Positions 22,755 to 34,396 of a stretch of DNA of 64,000 bases are shown here, piece after piece. The stretch is from Euphorbia lathyris (taxonomy: Eukaryota > Streptophyta > Magnoliopsida > Malpighiales > Euphorbiaceae): the NCBI RefSeq assembly GCF_963576675.1, contig NC_088911.1:134853929-134917928 (forward strand). The letters run 5' to 3'. The notes beneath the pieces are model-generated. The model searched no databases. It saw only the letters and a program-made list of their open reading frames with translations, and had not been told where the DNA came from. The position numbers were made by a program, and so were the translations under genes. Numbering within the stretch: position 1 is the stretch's first letter; each line of letters opens with the position of its first letter.

Positions 22755-22763
22755 CTATATAAG
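22755..22763 (+). promoter_or_regulatory. LTR TATA box (Tat/Ogre-like copy 1)
   Basis: CCCTATATAAGGGG context immediately downstream of the palindrome array. It is conserved in the 3' LTR near 39532 and, as a variant (CCTATAAAAGGC), on the minus strand in copy 2 near 49660. Confidence 0.75.
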
Positions 22764-24128
22764 GGGCACGGATCCCAATGCAAGGGGGAGAAAAAAAAGG
22801 GAAAGAGGGGATTTCTTGGAGCCTTTCTCACTCTAAACATTTTTAGAGAGAGAAAGTGAATTTTTTTGAGAAAAATATTTTTTTTCTCAAAAATTCCGAG
22901 TTTTCTAAAGTTAAACTTTTACTAAAAAAAATATAAAAAAAGGAAGATCGCGACTCGTGGAATCGATCGGCTTCGACTGTCAGATACCGAATTTAAGGTA
23001 TTATCCGAGGACTAGACTCTTTTATTTTATTTTATTTATTCTCTTCTTCTATTTATTTTTTATGTTATAGTTTCTTTATTTGATTAGTTATTTATTTTAT
23101 CACGTTTTATTTAATTAGCGTATTTATTTAATTTTCGTTTCGTGTTGAATAAAATTCGGTTTTGTTTTAAAATAGAAAACCTCGTTTTGATATCCCAATA
23201 CGAACCGTGATCCGATAAAAAGGTAGTTCGGGTATCGAAAAACGTTGAAATTATAAGTTTCTAATTTAAAAGAAATTTCCAAATAATGTTTTAAAATAAA
23301 AACATCGTTTTAGGAACTTCCGTTATTGACTATGATCCATTTTAGGTAGTTCGGAAATCCAAAACGATTGAATTAGATTTAATTTAAAGCTTTTGAATAA
23401 ATCTGGAAACAATTAGAGTGCTGCTGTAATTTGCCATTTCTGTCACTAATTGCTGTTTACCTACGGATTTTCCGTCGGTAAATCTGCCAAAACGCAAAAA
23501 ATGCCATTTCAGTCCCTTTTTCTCAACTTCTAAGCTTTTAATCCTTAATATATATATGTATAGTTATGTAATATATGTGTTTCAAACTATTTTAGATGTT
23601 TAGTGTATATAATTATTTAGGATGTTTGTATATCATTCTTTATTTAATTTTTAAAACATAAGTATATGTATATATTTGTTCTTTTATTCATTTGAGTTAT
23701 ATTAGATCCTATTTTGAAGATTATTTACTTGGGCATTTTGGGAAATAATCAATAGATATTAGTATATGCTATTTTTTTTATATTTAAAACTATAATAGTT
23801 ATGTATATATGTAGTTTTGGGATATTTGGGTTATTTTATTGGTTATTGAATGAAATTATTTTGGGTAAATGTTATGTTCTTATTTATGAGATTTATTTAC
23901 TATTTTCACATCTTTAAAGTATAAATGTATTTTATCTAATATTTTCATATATGTATTATATAGTTTCCTTTTATTAACTTTTATTTTCATATTCTCTTTT
24001 TGATTTAAATGTATATATATATGCTAGAATTACTTTCTTTATTCTTTTGGATCATTCATGGGTCCATGTTTCAAATGGGCTTTATTTGATTATGAATCTT
24101 GCTTTAAATGGGTTTATTATTGTAATTA

Positions 24129-24627
24129 GGGTAAAGTTCAAATAAAACCACTGTGGTTTCACTAATTTTCAGATAAAAGATTGTGGTTTACTTTTTGTCA
24201 AAACAAGGATTGAGGTTTTCAACTTTAGCAGAATAAGGACTTTTTCGATTGATACTATTAAAATCACCCTTAACAACTTCAAAAATGACATATTTTAAGA
24301 ACTACTAATATTCTAAGCAACTTTAATTCTTCAACTTTTTTATTTCGAGATTATTTAGATGATATTTGGTAAAGAGAGAGAAAGTTAATGTTTAGAGAGA
24401 GAAAGTTCCAAAAAAGATGATTTTCTAAAATCGAAAATGTAGTTCCATAGAAAATATGACATTGAACAACTTTAATTCTTGAAAATTTTCATTTTCAAAT
24501 CGTTAAAGATAGTTTTAATAGCATTATTAAAAGTGTGAAACCTCAGTCCTCGTTTTGACAAAAAGTAAACCACAGTCCTTTATCTGAAAATTAGTGAAAC
24601 CACATGGGTTTTATTTGAACTTTCCCC
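24129..24627. mobile_element. Mutator-like foldback MITE inside the LTR
   Basis: A 499-bp insertion with inverted arms: GGGTAAAGTTCAAATAAAACC at the left and the complement of GGGGAAAGTTCAAATAAAACC at the right, with homology continuing about 110 bp inward. The 9-bp duplication TTGTAATTA is at 24120-24128 and 24628-24636. The 3' LTR near 40905 and the copy 2 LTR near 48290 retain the empty site, which proves insertion after retrotransposition. No transposase. Confidence 0.9.
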
Positions 24628-25634
24628 TTGTAATTATAATAGGTAGAGAGAGTCCATTAAATAAGAGGGGAAAATAAATCGAAAGAAAGAGAGTTTTCAA
24701 TTTGATTATTTAAACTAATGAATTTTTAGAGGTTCCTAATGTAAATAAATGGAGTTGTTTTTTGTTAATATTTCAAATCGTTTCCAAAACACCACGTTTT
24801 AAAACCTTAATCCGTTCCAAAGGCAGATTAAGTGAACATGGTAATTAAAATCGCTTTCTTTGTGAATAATAGAGTTTTTGAATCATTTTCTTAAGGGATT
24901 TGTACAAAATAAAATTGACTTGTATGTTTAACCACGTTTTCTTAACTAAAAGTTTTTGTCTCAAACGTTTCCAAAGCACTTGAGTCGTTCCAACGGCGAC
25001 TCGAGTAAACTTCACTAATCGGGGTTTTTAAAACGCACCTAAATCGTTCCAACGGTGATTAAGGTGTGAACCATGTAAATAAACTCGTTTTGGGGAAATA
25101 AGTTAGTGTAGAATAAACACACGGCATGACATTTAAATAAAGTTGTAAATAAATCACTTCTTTCTTCCCCCTTCTTTGTGTATGTATAATATAAATGGGT
25201 GATTCTTTACTAATATGGCTTTCCAATAATATATGCTCAAAACGGTTTCTGAAAAAAGAAAGAAAAGGTTTCAAATGAATTTTAAACTTAAAGAAGTATA
25301 CGATTAGTCCGTTATCGCCTAACATGCTGAGTAGGAGGCCGGTGGTTCATAACCGGGTGATGTCGGGGTGCCTAGTAGCCTTTCTTCGGAAAGGAGCTAG
25401 CCTTCTCGGCTCGTACCTAAGTTTCCCGAACCCACACCGGTCTCCCGCAAGGGATCGGTGTTCATTTTCCCATTCGTGGGTGGCGACTCTTCCATATCTC
25501 CGAGCTCCGGTCCTGTCGAGCAGCTTGATTCCACGATTGGTTGCTTTCGGCGCCAATCACCGCTTACGTCGCCATGAGGTTGTCCACCCCCCGGTCCGCC
25601 CGGGAGATTAGGCCACGGCACCTCGTCTAACAAG

Positions 25635-25653
25635 TGACGACTCTGCTGGGGAA
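25635..25653 (+). other. Primer-binding site (Tat/Ogre-like)
   Basis: TGACGACTCTGCTGGGGAA lies 2 bp after the LTR end. It resembles the TGGCGACTCTGCTGGGGA-type sites of Tat-lineage elements. I do not assign the tRNA with confidence. Confidence 0.65.
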
Positions 25654-27572
25654 GCGAGAAATTTGATTCCGGAAGGCGTGTATTAAGCCCTTAACGGGGA
25701 CGGATCGTTTTACTTCTTTTCGTATGCATTCATGTGCATTATTGCAAACCCTTTGGGTAATTTCCGCGAAACTCTAGCGAGAGTCCATTCGTCGCTCGAA
25801 AGAGGCTAGTGTAAGTTCCCCCTTACAGTAAGGCGCCAAAGGGTCCCCATCCATTCGTTAGGGGCGAATTTGTGCGGTCCTGTGAGGTCACGCGGTCAGT
25901 CGTGTCAGCATATAGTAGCCTTAGAAGTTTCCATAGGATCACCCGTTACTATTTTTGATGTGATAAATGAATCAATTCGTGTTTTCAAACCGCCACGATA
26001 CGTGTCTAATCCTAAAGTAGGTAAAGAAAATGAGACGATGTGTTAATATATACTCGTGAATCGACATACTAATTACCCTAAAACATCGAAACAATTTGAA
26101 CTAAAGACGACTTAGTCATCTCATATGAATGAACATGTGCGACCCGCCTTGTCCCTTTCGGTGTCCCGACAAAGGCACATGTTCAGGAAATGTGTTATGA
26201 CGTAAGCACGTATTAGTATGAATCGGTTCGGTGTTAAGGATAGTTACATCTCGATACAAAAGACTATATTAACAGTAGCCGTTATTCACATTCTTTAAAT
26301 AAGTTGGGATAAAACGAGATCATGACGAAACGAAAATGAAGAACATTTCTGTCTTGAATGACCCTGTCGTAACGTGAAAAGTTTCGCATAAGTAGCCCGT
26401 CCCTTCCGAATAAAAGACGAGCTTTTTTACGTTATGCCTCGTGTCGTTCTTAAGAGAAATGGATGTGTCCGCAAAGGTGACTAAGAGAATAAAAGAAAAG
26501 AAAAAACTAAACGGCCAAAATCATTCCGAGTCTACGATATATTTCAATCCCGATAGTAGTTAAAGAAAATAAACCAATGCCGTCGAATACGTGTCTCGAA
26601 CAAGTATATACCCCGTTTAAAATCTCGAAGCCGAATCAAGCCAACCCATATAATTGCGCCATATGGACGAGACTGCGGGTTTTGACTAACGACTCGATCA
26701 TTTCGATCGTTACCAAAACTGCAAGAAATATGGCCCGATGTACGTGTTTGTTTAATTCGTGCCTAAAGGAAAGAGAACGGTGATATCCTCGCTTTGAATA
26801 GGCATACGATTCAACGAAACGTTGATTTTCTATAACCACACTAAGATGATATATCCCGTGGATTGGGAAGAACAACGAACTGTTGCTAGCCGAAAGGTTA
26901 CCGTGCGCTCAAAATAAGACTCGCCGTCTTTTCACGTAGCTAAAATGAGCAAACGGATCCTCAACGCTAAGAACAAACGCGTTACGCGATGAGTCCGTTC
27001 CCTAAAATAAAGTCCAAAAGTGATTCCATCACTAAATAAACACGTGGATACGTCTCTCGATAGATCCAAAAGATCCCGTTGTAATCCAAAAATCGAGACA
27101 CGAACCCGCGCGAACGAAAGGGAACGAGTCATTGACAATAACGAACGATTGGACTAGAAGAATAACTCGTACCACGTCTAAAAACTGAGATGCGCTCAAA
27201 GGGAGTCAAAACCCGAACTAATGCGTCTCACGAAAGGACAAAAGACGAGTTATTCCGAAAGGACATTCCAACTTGGTCGATTTCTTAGTCACTGAACGTT
27301 GATACGTCAAAACGAACTGTATTGTCTGATGACTGATCTACTTTTCCGCAATAATCGACGGCATCACGCGTCCCCTGGACCGCAATGTGAGCCCCAAACC
27401 AAAATCCTAGGAAAGAGACTTGGACCATCGAGTGTGTGGAGGAATAAGGGTGGAAGAGAGATGTTGTGATACGTGTAATTAGACTAACGTTTATTCTTCT
27501 TAACTTATATATCCGTAAATAAATAAACGCACATACCACGAATCATGCATATAAAATCATGCATACATACTA
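25654..27572 (+). other. Long untranslated leader of copy 1
   Basis: 1.9 kb without a convincing frame. The corresponding minus-strand stretch of copy 2 (62468-64000) is highly similar across its full visible length, so the leader is conserved within the family although non-coding. It may hold packaging and dimerisation signals, but none can be named from sequence alone. Confidence 0.6.
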
Positions 27573-30300
27573 ATGGATATCGTTCGCGCAGACGCCATCA
27601 TTAAGCGATTGTGGTACCGAGAGAGCCGTCGGCTAGTTAGGCAGTTTGGCCAGTTACAAATTGACAGTTCTGAATCGGCAGTTGTGGCTTCGGAATCATC
27701 TTCGTCCGAGTATACTCAGTCTTCAGCCAGTATGTCTACGACCGATGAAAAAGTGGCCGGATTGGAAAACTATGTGAACAACATTAATGAGCAGTTAGCG
27801 GTGATAGCGGCCCATTTAGCTAAGCTGGCCATGAGAGATGATAAAAATGGCAGTAAACACGCTGAGAATGAGGTGAACGATGGCCCTCGCTTTGGGAATG
27901 AGGAGGATTATCAGGATTATATCCGAAAACAGTTAGAGAAAGAGAAAGCTAAGGAAGAGGAGTGGAAGCAACACATCACACAGGAAGTGCAGGACTTGCG
28001 CGGAGGAAGCTCTGGAAGTCAGGATTTCTATAACTTGAAGAATTGTTTTTCGGCAACAGCTTTGCCTTTGAAATTTCGGCTCCCTGACATGAAAAAGTTC
28101 GATGGAACGGGAGATCCCACCGCTCACATGAATCAGTATGTTGCGGTGATGAAGCACACGATCCTGATGGAGGATCAGGTCCTAGGGTTGTTTAACACCT
28201 ACTTAGAGGGGGCTGCCCTCACATGGTTTCATGCGTTACCAATGGTGACAAAGAAGGATTGGAAGGAATTAGCGAAGTCATTCATCGCTCAGTATAGCTT
28301 TAACACCATGCTGGAGGTCACTTTGAAAGAGTTAGAGAGCACTAAGCAACAGGCTGGGGAATCCTTTTCCGATTTTGTGAAAAGATGGAGGGCTAAGGCC
28401 GCAGTGATGAAACAAAAGCCGCTCGAGCAGGATCAGATCCGAATGGTGGTTGGCAACACGTGGTCGTATATCAAAAATGAGTTGCGGTATATGCCATTTA
28501 CGAATTTCAATCAGATGTATAGTTGTGCCTGGACTGTTGAAGGGGATGGAGAGCCGAAGAAAGCTTATACCAAGTGGACGAAGTCTGGATATAGTGCCGG
28601 AGGGCCTAGCGCGAGTACGGAATCCACAGCAGTGAAAGTGGTTGATCTTAATGCTATTGAAAAGAGGCGGTTCGCCAAGTTCGATCAGACCTACGCGAAA
28701 GTTTTCGAGCGTCTGCAGAAAAAGGGATTGTTGAAAGCCCTTACCGCGTATAACAAAGCTCAACCTACTCCGCAGATACAGGCTAGAGGGTATTGTGAAT
28801 TCCATAGCAGTTATGGGCATACAATTGAGAATTGTGAGAGGCTGAAACATGAAATCCAAGATTTAATTGAGGAGAAGAAGATAGCTGATCCTTCGTCAGC
28901 AAACCCTTCCACTAGGCATAATCCATTGCCTAATCATAGGGTGAGCATGATCGGAGTTGGTTTGACAGAATGTGTAGTGATGGAATCCTTCGAGGAGAAC
29001 GTAGAGGAGTTGTTGGACTCCGATGAGAAGAATAATGTGGGAAATGGTTTGTATGTGTCGGCTTTGGAAGAGGAGCCAACGGAAGAAGTGATGGATGATA
29101 GAACTGAAACTGATGAGACCGAGGAAGTCTCATCTCGGAGGATCATGCCTGTGTTGAAATTATTTAGTGGGGTAGAAGACCCCGAAGCTCATTTGTATGG
29201 ATATGTGTGTGCTATGTTTGGAGAGCCATACAAAGTGGAAGAAGTCGCTCCATGGTTCCATCTTTCGCTGGTGGGCGAACCTTTGAAGTGGTTTCAATCG
29301 CTACCCGACGCGACTAAGCATGATTGGTCACTGGTGTCAAGCTTGTTTTTGATGAAGTATCGAAGAGACAAAATACGGGCAGGGGAATATAGCGCAATGC
29401 AAATTGGGCCTATCAAACGTCCGTTTCCGACTGTCAGTAAGTATAATGAAGGGAAGGACCCCATGGAGCACTTGCATTTTTATCTGTCGGCTATGGGTCC
29501 TCTAGGTTTCAAAGAGGGGGAGATCACGAGCTTGTTTTGCAACTCACTGGCAGGAGAGTCACTAGTGTGGTACATGTCTCTTCCAATGCACGTTAAAGCA
29601 GATTGGGCAAAAATGACTAAGAGATTCATCAAGAAATACGCCGCACGGGAATGTCCAGAGGAAATGCCTACATTATCCGAAGAGGAGACACCTGAAGCAG
29701 TAACAGCCATGTCTAAGTATAAGGGAGATGAGAACCCCATTGATCACATAAACCGTTTCCGTACCTACATGTTTGACGCGGGACTCTACCGAAGTGAGTT
29801 AGTCCAGCATTTTCCAAAGACACTCATAGGAGAAGCTTTGATGTGGCACCGAATGCTCGCGGCAAAGACAAAAGGGGACTGGGGATCCCTCATGGAGGCC
29901 TTTGTGCAGAGGTATGAGAGGTACATTCCGTGGACAGGGTCGTTGGAAGATTTAGAAAGGATCAGGCAATTCCCCGAGGAACCATTTGTGGATTATGCTA
30001 GAAGATGGAGGTTCAAGTATGCCTCGTGTCGGGTCACCTTGAGTGATCAGGAGCAACTCATGTGCATCCGGAAGGGTGCTATTCCACTCATGGCTAGAAG
30101 AATGAATGGAATGTTCCTCAAGGACTATGAAGAACTGATAGGCTGGGCTCGGTATGGATCGTCGGACCCTTCCTACATAAATCCGAATGTCCCTCACATA
30201 ATGGATCTGATGGTCGTGGACGTTTGGGGAAGTTCCTCCGATGAGGAAGGTATCAATCAGAGGGTTCCGATCAACATCTGGGATGAGTCTGATGATGAGT
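27573..30300 (+). CDS. gag: Gag region with four capsid-like repeats (copy 1)
   Basis: The N-terminal 910 or so codons of a 1435-codon open frame from ATG 27573. In order: a Ser-rich start and predicted coiled coil (about 58-88), a charged helix (about 110-143), and a full capsid domain (about 166-330) from KFRLPDMKKFDGTGDP through LTWFHALP and DWKELAKSFIAQYS to FVKRWRAKAAVM. A C-H-H-C knuckle follows, CEFHSSYGHTIENC (about 405-420), then an acidic linker and three further capsid-like units: half domains at about 523-605 (LKLFSGVEDPEAH ... LKWFQSLP) and 612-700 (VSKYNEGKDPMEH ... LVWYMSLP), and a full one at about 707-865 (MSKYKGDENPIDH ... LMWHRML ... FVDYARRWRFKY). Ty3 gag normally has one. 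The frame is intact here. Confidence 0.85.
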
Positions 30301-33300
30301 CGGAAGTGGCTGTTAGCGCCGAAGGAAAGATTCTGCCGGGGTTCGAAATCTTCAATGATGTTGCCGACTGGGGCAAAGGAAAAGCGAGCTGCTTTGTCGA
30401 GGAGATTATGATGCTGGATTTGAATGCCGAGGAGCAAGTCATCACCGTTGAAGCAACTGCAGGAGCAGGAGATGAGCCTAGTACCTCCAAAATTCATGAG
30501 AAGTCCGAAGACCCTGATGATGAAAATTGTATTACTGCTTTGTTTGAATCAGATGATGTAATCACCCATGCTATCAATGAAATGAATTCTGATTTTGCTT
30601 ACTTGCTTGATGTTGATCATGATCATTCCATGCATTCTCATTCATATAACATGCCTACATTTGAAATCAATGCAATAGAAATGTCAACTTTCAATCTTGG
30701 TACGGATGAAAATCCTAAACTTATACAAATTGCTCAAGAATTAACTATTGAAGAGAGAAAAGAATTCGAGAGAATAATTAAAAAATACGAAATTGTATTC
30801 GCATGGACATACGAAGACATGCCTGGAATTGATCAATCTATCGTAACTCACCGCATTCCAACTTACCCCGAAGCAAAGCCCGTAAAGCAGAAGCTCCGAC
30901 GTATGAGACCAGAATGGGCAGATAAGATCAGAGAGGGGGTGAAGAAGCAGTTAGAAGCAGGATTCATCGAAGTGATCGACTATCCCCCTTGGGTCGCAAA
31001 TGTGGTGCCAATCGCAAAAAAGGACGGCAAAGTAAGGATGTGCGTTGATTACAGAGATCTTAACAAGGCATGCCCCAAGGATGAGTTCGCATTGCCTCAT
31101 ATCGACGTATTGATCGACAGTGCAGCGTCAAGCATCTTACACACGAATGTGGATGGTTTCATGGGCTACATGCAAGTTCAGATGGCCGAAAAGCACAAAG
31201 CAAAAACCTCGTTCACAACCGAGTGGGGGACATACTGTTACAGAGTAATGCCGTTTGGTTTGAAAAATGCCGGGGCAACTTACCAGCGAATGGCCACAAC
31301 ACTGTTCCATGATATGATACACAAGGAGGTAGAAGTCTACCTGGATGATATGATGGTCAAATCAGAGACAAGAGAAGTGCATTTTGCCGCGCTCGAGAAG
31401 TTTTTGGCCCGAATTGCAGAATTCAAGCTAAGGTTAAACCCGAAGAAGTGCTTTTTCGGCGTTTCGTCGGGGAAAATCTTAGGCTATGTAATCAGAAATA
31501 AGGGAATCGAGGTGGATCCTGATAAAGTGAAGGCTATACAGGAGATGCCGGCGCCGAGAAATGAGAAGGAAGTGAGAGGGTTTCTGGGACAGGTTCAGTA
31601 TATCATTCGGTTCATAGCGAGACTCACCGCAATCTGCGAGCCGATCTTTAAGTTGCTAAGGAAAGACCAACCCGCTACTTGGAATGATAAGTGTCAGCAA
31701 GCTCTAGAGAGCGTCCGGAACTATTTGTCTAATCCGCCAGTGCTGAGACCGCCTAAATTGGGAAAGCCGCTTCTCCTCTATGTAGCAATTGAGGAGCGAT
31801 CTATTGGGGCAATGTTGGCTCAAGAGGGAGACACCGATGTGGAGCACGCGGTGTATTATTTGAGTAAGAAATTCCTGTAGTACGAGCTCAAGTACAACAT
31901 GATCGAAAAGACATGTGTGGCAGTAGTATGGTTGACAAAGAAACTGCGGCACTATTTCCAATCGTATAAAGTGATCATTATTTCTCGGATGGACCCCGTG
32001 AAGTATCTATACCGAACTCCATCCTTGACGGGGAAGTTAGCCAGATGGTTGTTGCTTTTGTCCGAGTTTGACATTGAATATGTGACGAAGAAGGTTATCA
32101 AAGGGAGGGCCGTGGCAGAATTTCTGGCCAACCAACCCCTGAATGCAGAGGAAGAAGAGATAAGCTATGATTTCCCCGATGAGCACTTGAACGCAATCGA
32201 AGTTATACCGTGGAAAATGTTCTTCGACGGAGCAGTTAATTCGAATGGAGCCGGAGTAGGAGTACTACTTACCTCATCGGAAGGAGAAAGGATCCCGATG
32301 GCCAAGAAGTTATCCTTCCCTCTCACCAATAATATGGCCGAGTATGAAGCGTGCATTTATGGTTTAGAGTCATTAGCGGCACTGGGAGCGTCATATGTCG
32401 AAATTTGGGGTGACTCAAAGTTGATCATCGAACAGGCACAAGGAAACTGGGAGGTAAGAGAAGAAAGACTACGTCTGTACCTCGATCAGCTAGAAGGGTT
32501 GGCACAAAGATTCAAAGAATGCCGTTTCTATCATATTCCTCGAGCACAGAACCAGGCGGCGGATGCCTTGGCCACTTTGGTGTCAGTTTGGGACAATCAC
32601 CGGAACCTTGCTTCGAAACCATTGGTATTGAGAAGATCTCACAAACCATGCTACGAAGACGTAATGCTGTTAGGGACAGATGAAAAACCGTGGTATTTCG
32701 ATATCGTGAACTTCATGAAAGATGGAACATATCCGGCAGAGTCAGAACCTAGGGATCAAGCTGTGGTTAGAAGGCTAGCTCGTCAGTTCGTCATCCATAA
32801 CGACTTGCTTTACAAAAGGCACATTGACGGATTACAATTAAGATGCTTGGATGCGGGAGAAGCCCGCGAGGCAATGGAATCAGTACATTCAGGAATTTGT
32901 GGAGCCCATATGGGGGGAGCAGTACTAGCTAAGAAAATTATTAGGCAAGGCTTCTATTGGCTCACCATGCAAAAAGATTGTAACGAGTATGCAAAGAAAT
33001 GCCATGATTGTCAAATCCACGGCGATTGCAGTCATCTTCCGGCCATGGAACTACATGTGCTAGCACCTATTTGGCCATTCGCTGCTTGGGGCATTGACAT
33101 CATCGGCGAAGTAAGGCCTAACGCTTCAAATGGACATAAGTTTATTGCTGTCGCCATCGATTATTTCACCAAGTGGGTAGAAGCAGAGTCGTTTAGCAAA
33201 CTAGGATCCAAGCAGATGAGAAAGTTCATTGAAAAACACTTGATCACCAGGTTTGGAGTGCCTCATCACATGATTACGGAAAACGGGGTCCAGTTTCAGG

Positions 33301-33925
33301 GGGAAGTAAGAAATCTTTTCCGAGAATATGGCATTGAACATCACAGGTCTTCTCCGTACCGTCCACAGGCTAATGGAGCAGTAGAAGCAGTTAATAAGAA
33401 CCTTAAGAGGATTCTCGTAAAAACGGTGGAATCACATCGGAATTGGCATGAGCACCTCCCACTCGCGTTGTGGGCTTATCGCACGACAATTAGAACCTCA
33501 ACTGGGGCAACGCATTCTCTTTGGTGTATGGAACAGAAGCGATCTTGCCGATTGAGATCGAAAAGCAATCGTTGAGAATCGCAGTGGAGGCAGAAATTCC
33601 CGAGGTGGAATGGGTGAAGAGGCGATGTGAGCAGTTGGCTCTAGTTGACGAAAAAAGGATGGAAGCGCTTTACCATGTACAGTTATACCAGAGAAGAATG
33701 GCTCGGGCTTTCAATAAAAAAGTCAAGACCAGCCCTATCAAAGAAGGAGATTTGGTGCTGAAACAGATCCGTGTGACGCACACCGACCCAAGGGGGAAGT
33801 TTAGGCCTAACTGGGAAGGGCCATTCGTCGTGAAGAAGATACTAAGCAAAGGAGCGGTGAAGTTAACCACAATGGACGGTATGGAATTCTCCGAACCTAC
33901 CAACCTGGATAGGCTAAAGAAATAG
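30301..33925 (+). pseudogene. pol: Pol region: RT, RNase H, aRNH, integrase (copy 1)
   Basis: It continues the gag frame. Protease and G-patch, present in copy 2, are deleted in frame near 30300. RT (about 30800-31500) shows KKDGKVRMCVDYRDLNKACP and the catalytic YLDDM (31338-31352). A first RNase H lies at about 31740-32130, interrupted by TAG at 31878-31880 where copy 2 has GAG. The second, aRNH, spans about 32215-32580 (MFFDGAVNSNGAGVG ... NNMAEYEA ... GDSKLI ... NQAADALA). Integrase follows: zinc domain HSGICGAHMGG ... CHDCQ (about 32885-33015), then core D (GIDIIG), a second site reading ITENG with Glu (33279-33281) where copy 2 has Asp, and GAVEA. A 1-bp deletion near 33512 shifts the last 400 bp. 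No chromodomain. Confidence 0.9.
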
Positions 33926-34396
33926 TTTTCGTAAAAAAAAAAAAAAAAAGAAAAAAAAAGAAAAATTCCCGATAGGTTGAAAACCCGCAAAGGGCGACCT
34001 ATGCAACAACGACGGAAATCCCAATGGGTGAAAACCCGAAAGGGCACTCATTTAAAAATTCCGGGATAGTAAAAGGAAAGGAGAAAAATCGCCGGGATCC
34101 GAAAACCGAAAGGCGGGTCCTGGTAACAATAGTTATGACTTGAGCAGTTACAAAAACAATGTATAAGAGACTAAGTATTTCTGTTGTTTGTAAATAAATA
34201 AAGGGCATGAATATATTTGACGAGAATGATTGGAATCATCATAATCTACTAAATGCATGGTAATATGAATCATGAGTTATACATTTCCTATCTTACTTTT
34301 CATAAAAAGCCTACCTGATATCCACCCCACTCCCTATACATCAGCTATACATCGGGGAAACTCTAATAAAAAACTACAAAGCAATACATAAAGAGC
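33926..34396. other. Post-pol spacer with three hairpin-like repeats
   Basis: An A-rich tract (33930-33965) is followed by three related modules of about 50-60 bp, each containing a GGGTGAAAACCCGAAAGGGC-like core (about 33970-34000, 34020-34050, 34090-34120). Copy 2 conserves them at 55020-55200. It separates the sense pol from the 3' end of the antisense gene. Confidence 0.65.

Larger units (their letters stand above)
22042..25632 (+). repeat. 5' LTR of Tat/Ogre-like copy 1
   Basis: 3591 bp, about 460 bp longer than the 3' LTR. Most of the excess is the foldback MITE and its 9-bp duplication (24129-24636). Otherwise the two LTRs differ by scattered substitutions and by the number of palindrome units. 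Confidence 0.92.

Noticed and set aside
22116..22859. Several Arg/Pro-rich frames up to 203 codons on both strands of the Tat/Ogre-like LTR
   Set aside because: The GC-rich palindromic composition removes stop codons in many frames at once; none matches a domain and frames are not conserved in copy 2.
25324..25611. 95-codon frame at the LTR end (also 47325 on the minus strand)
   Set aside because: It lies wholly inside the LTR beside the primer site; its conservation follows from LTR identity.
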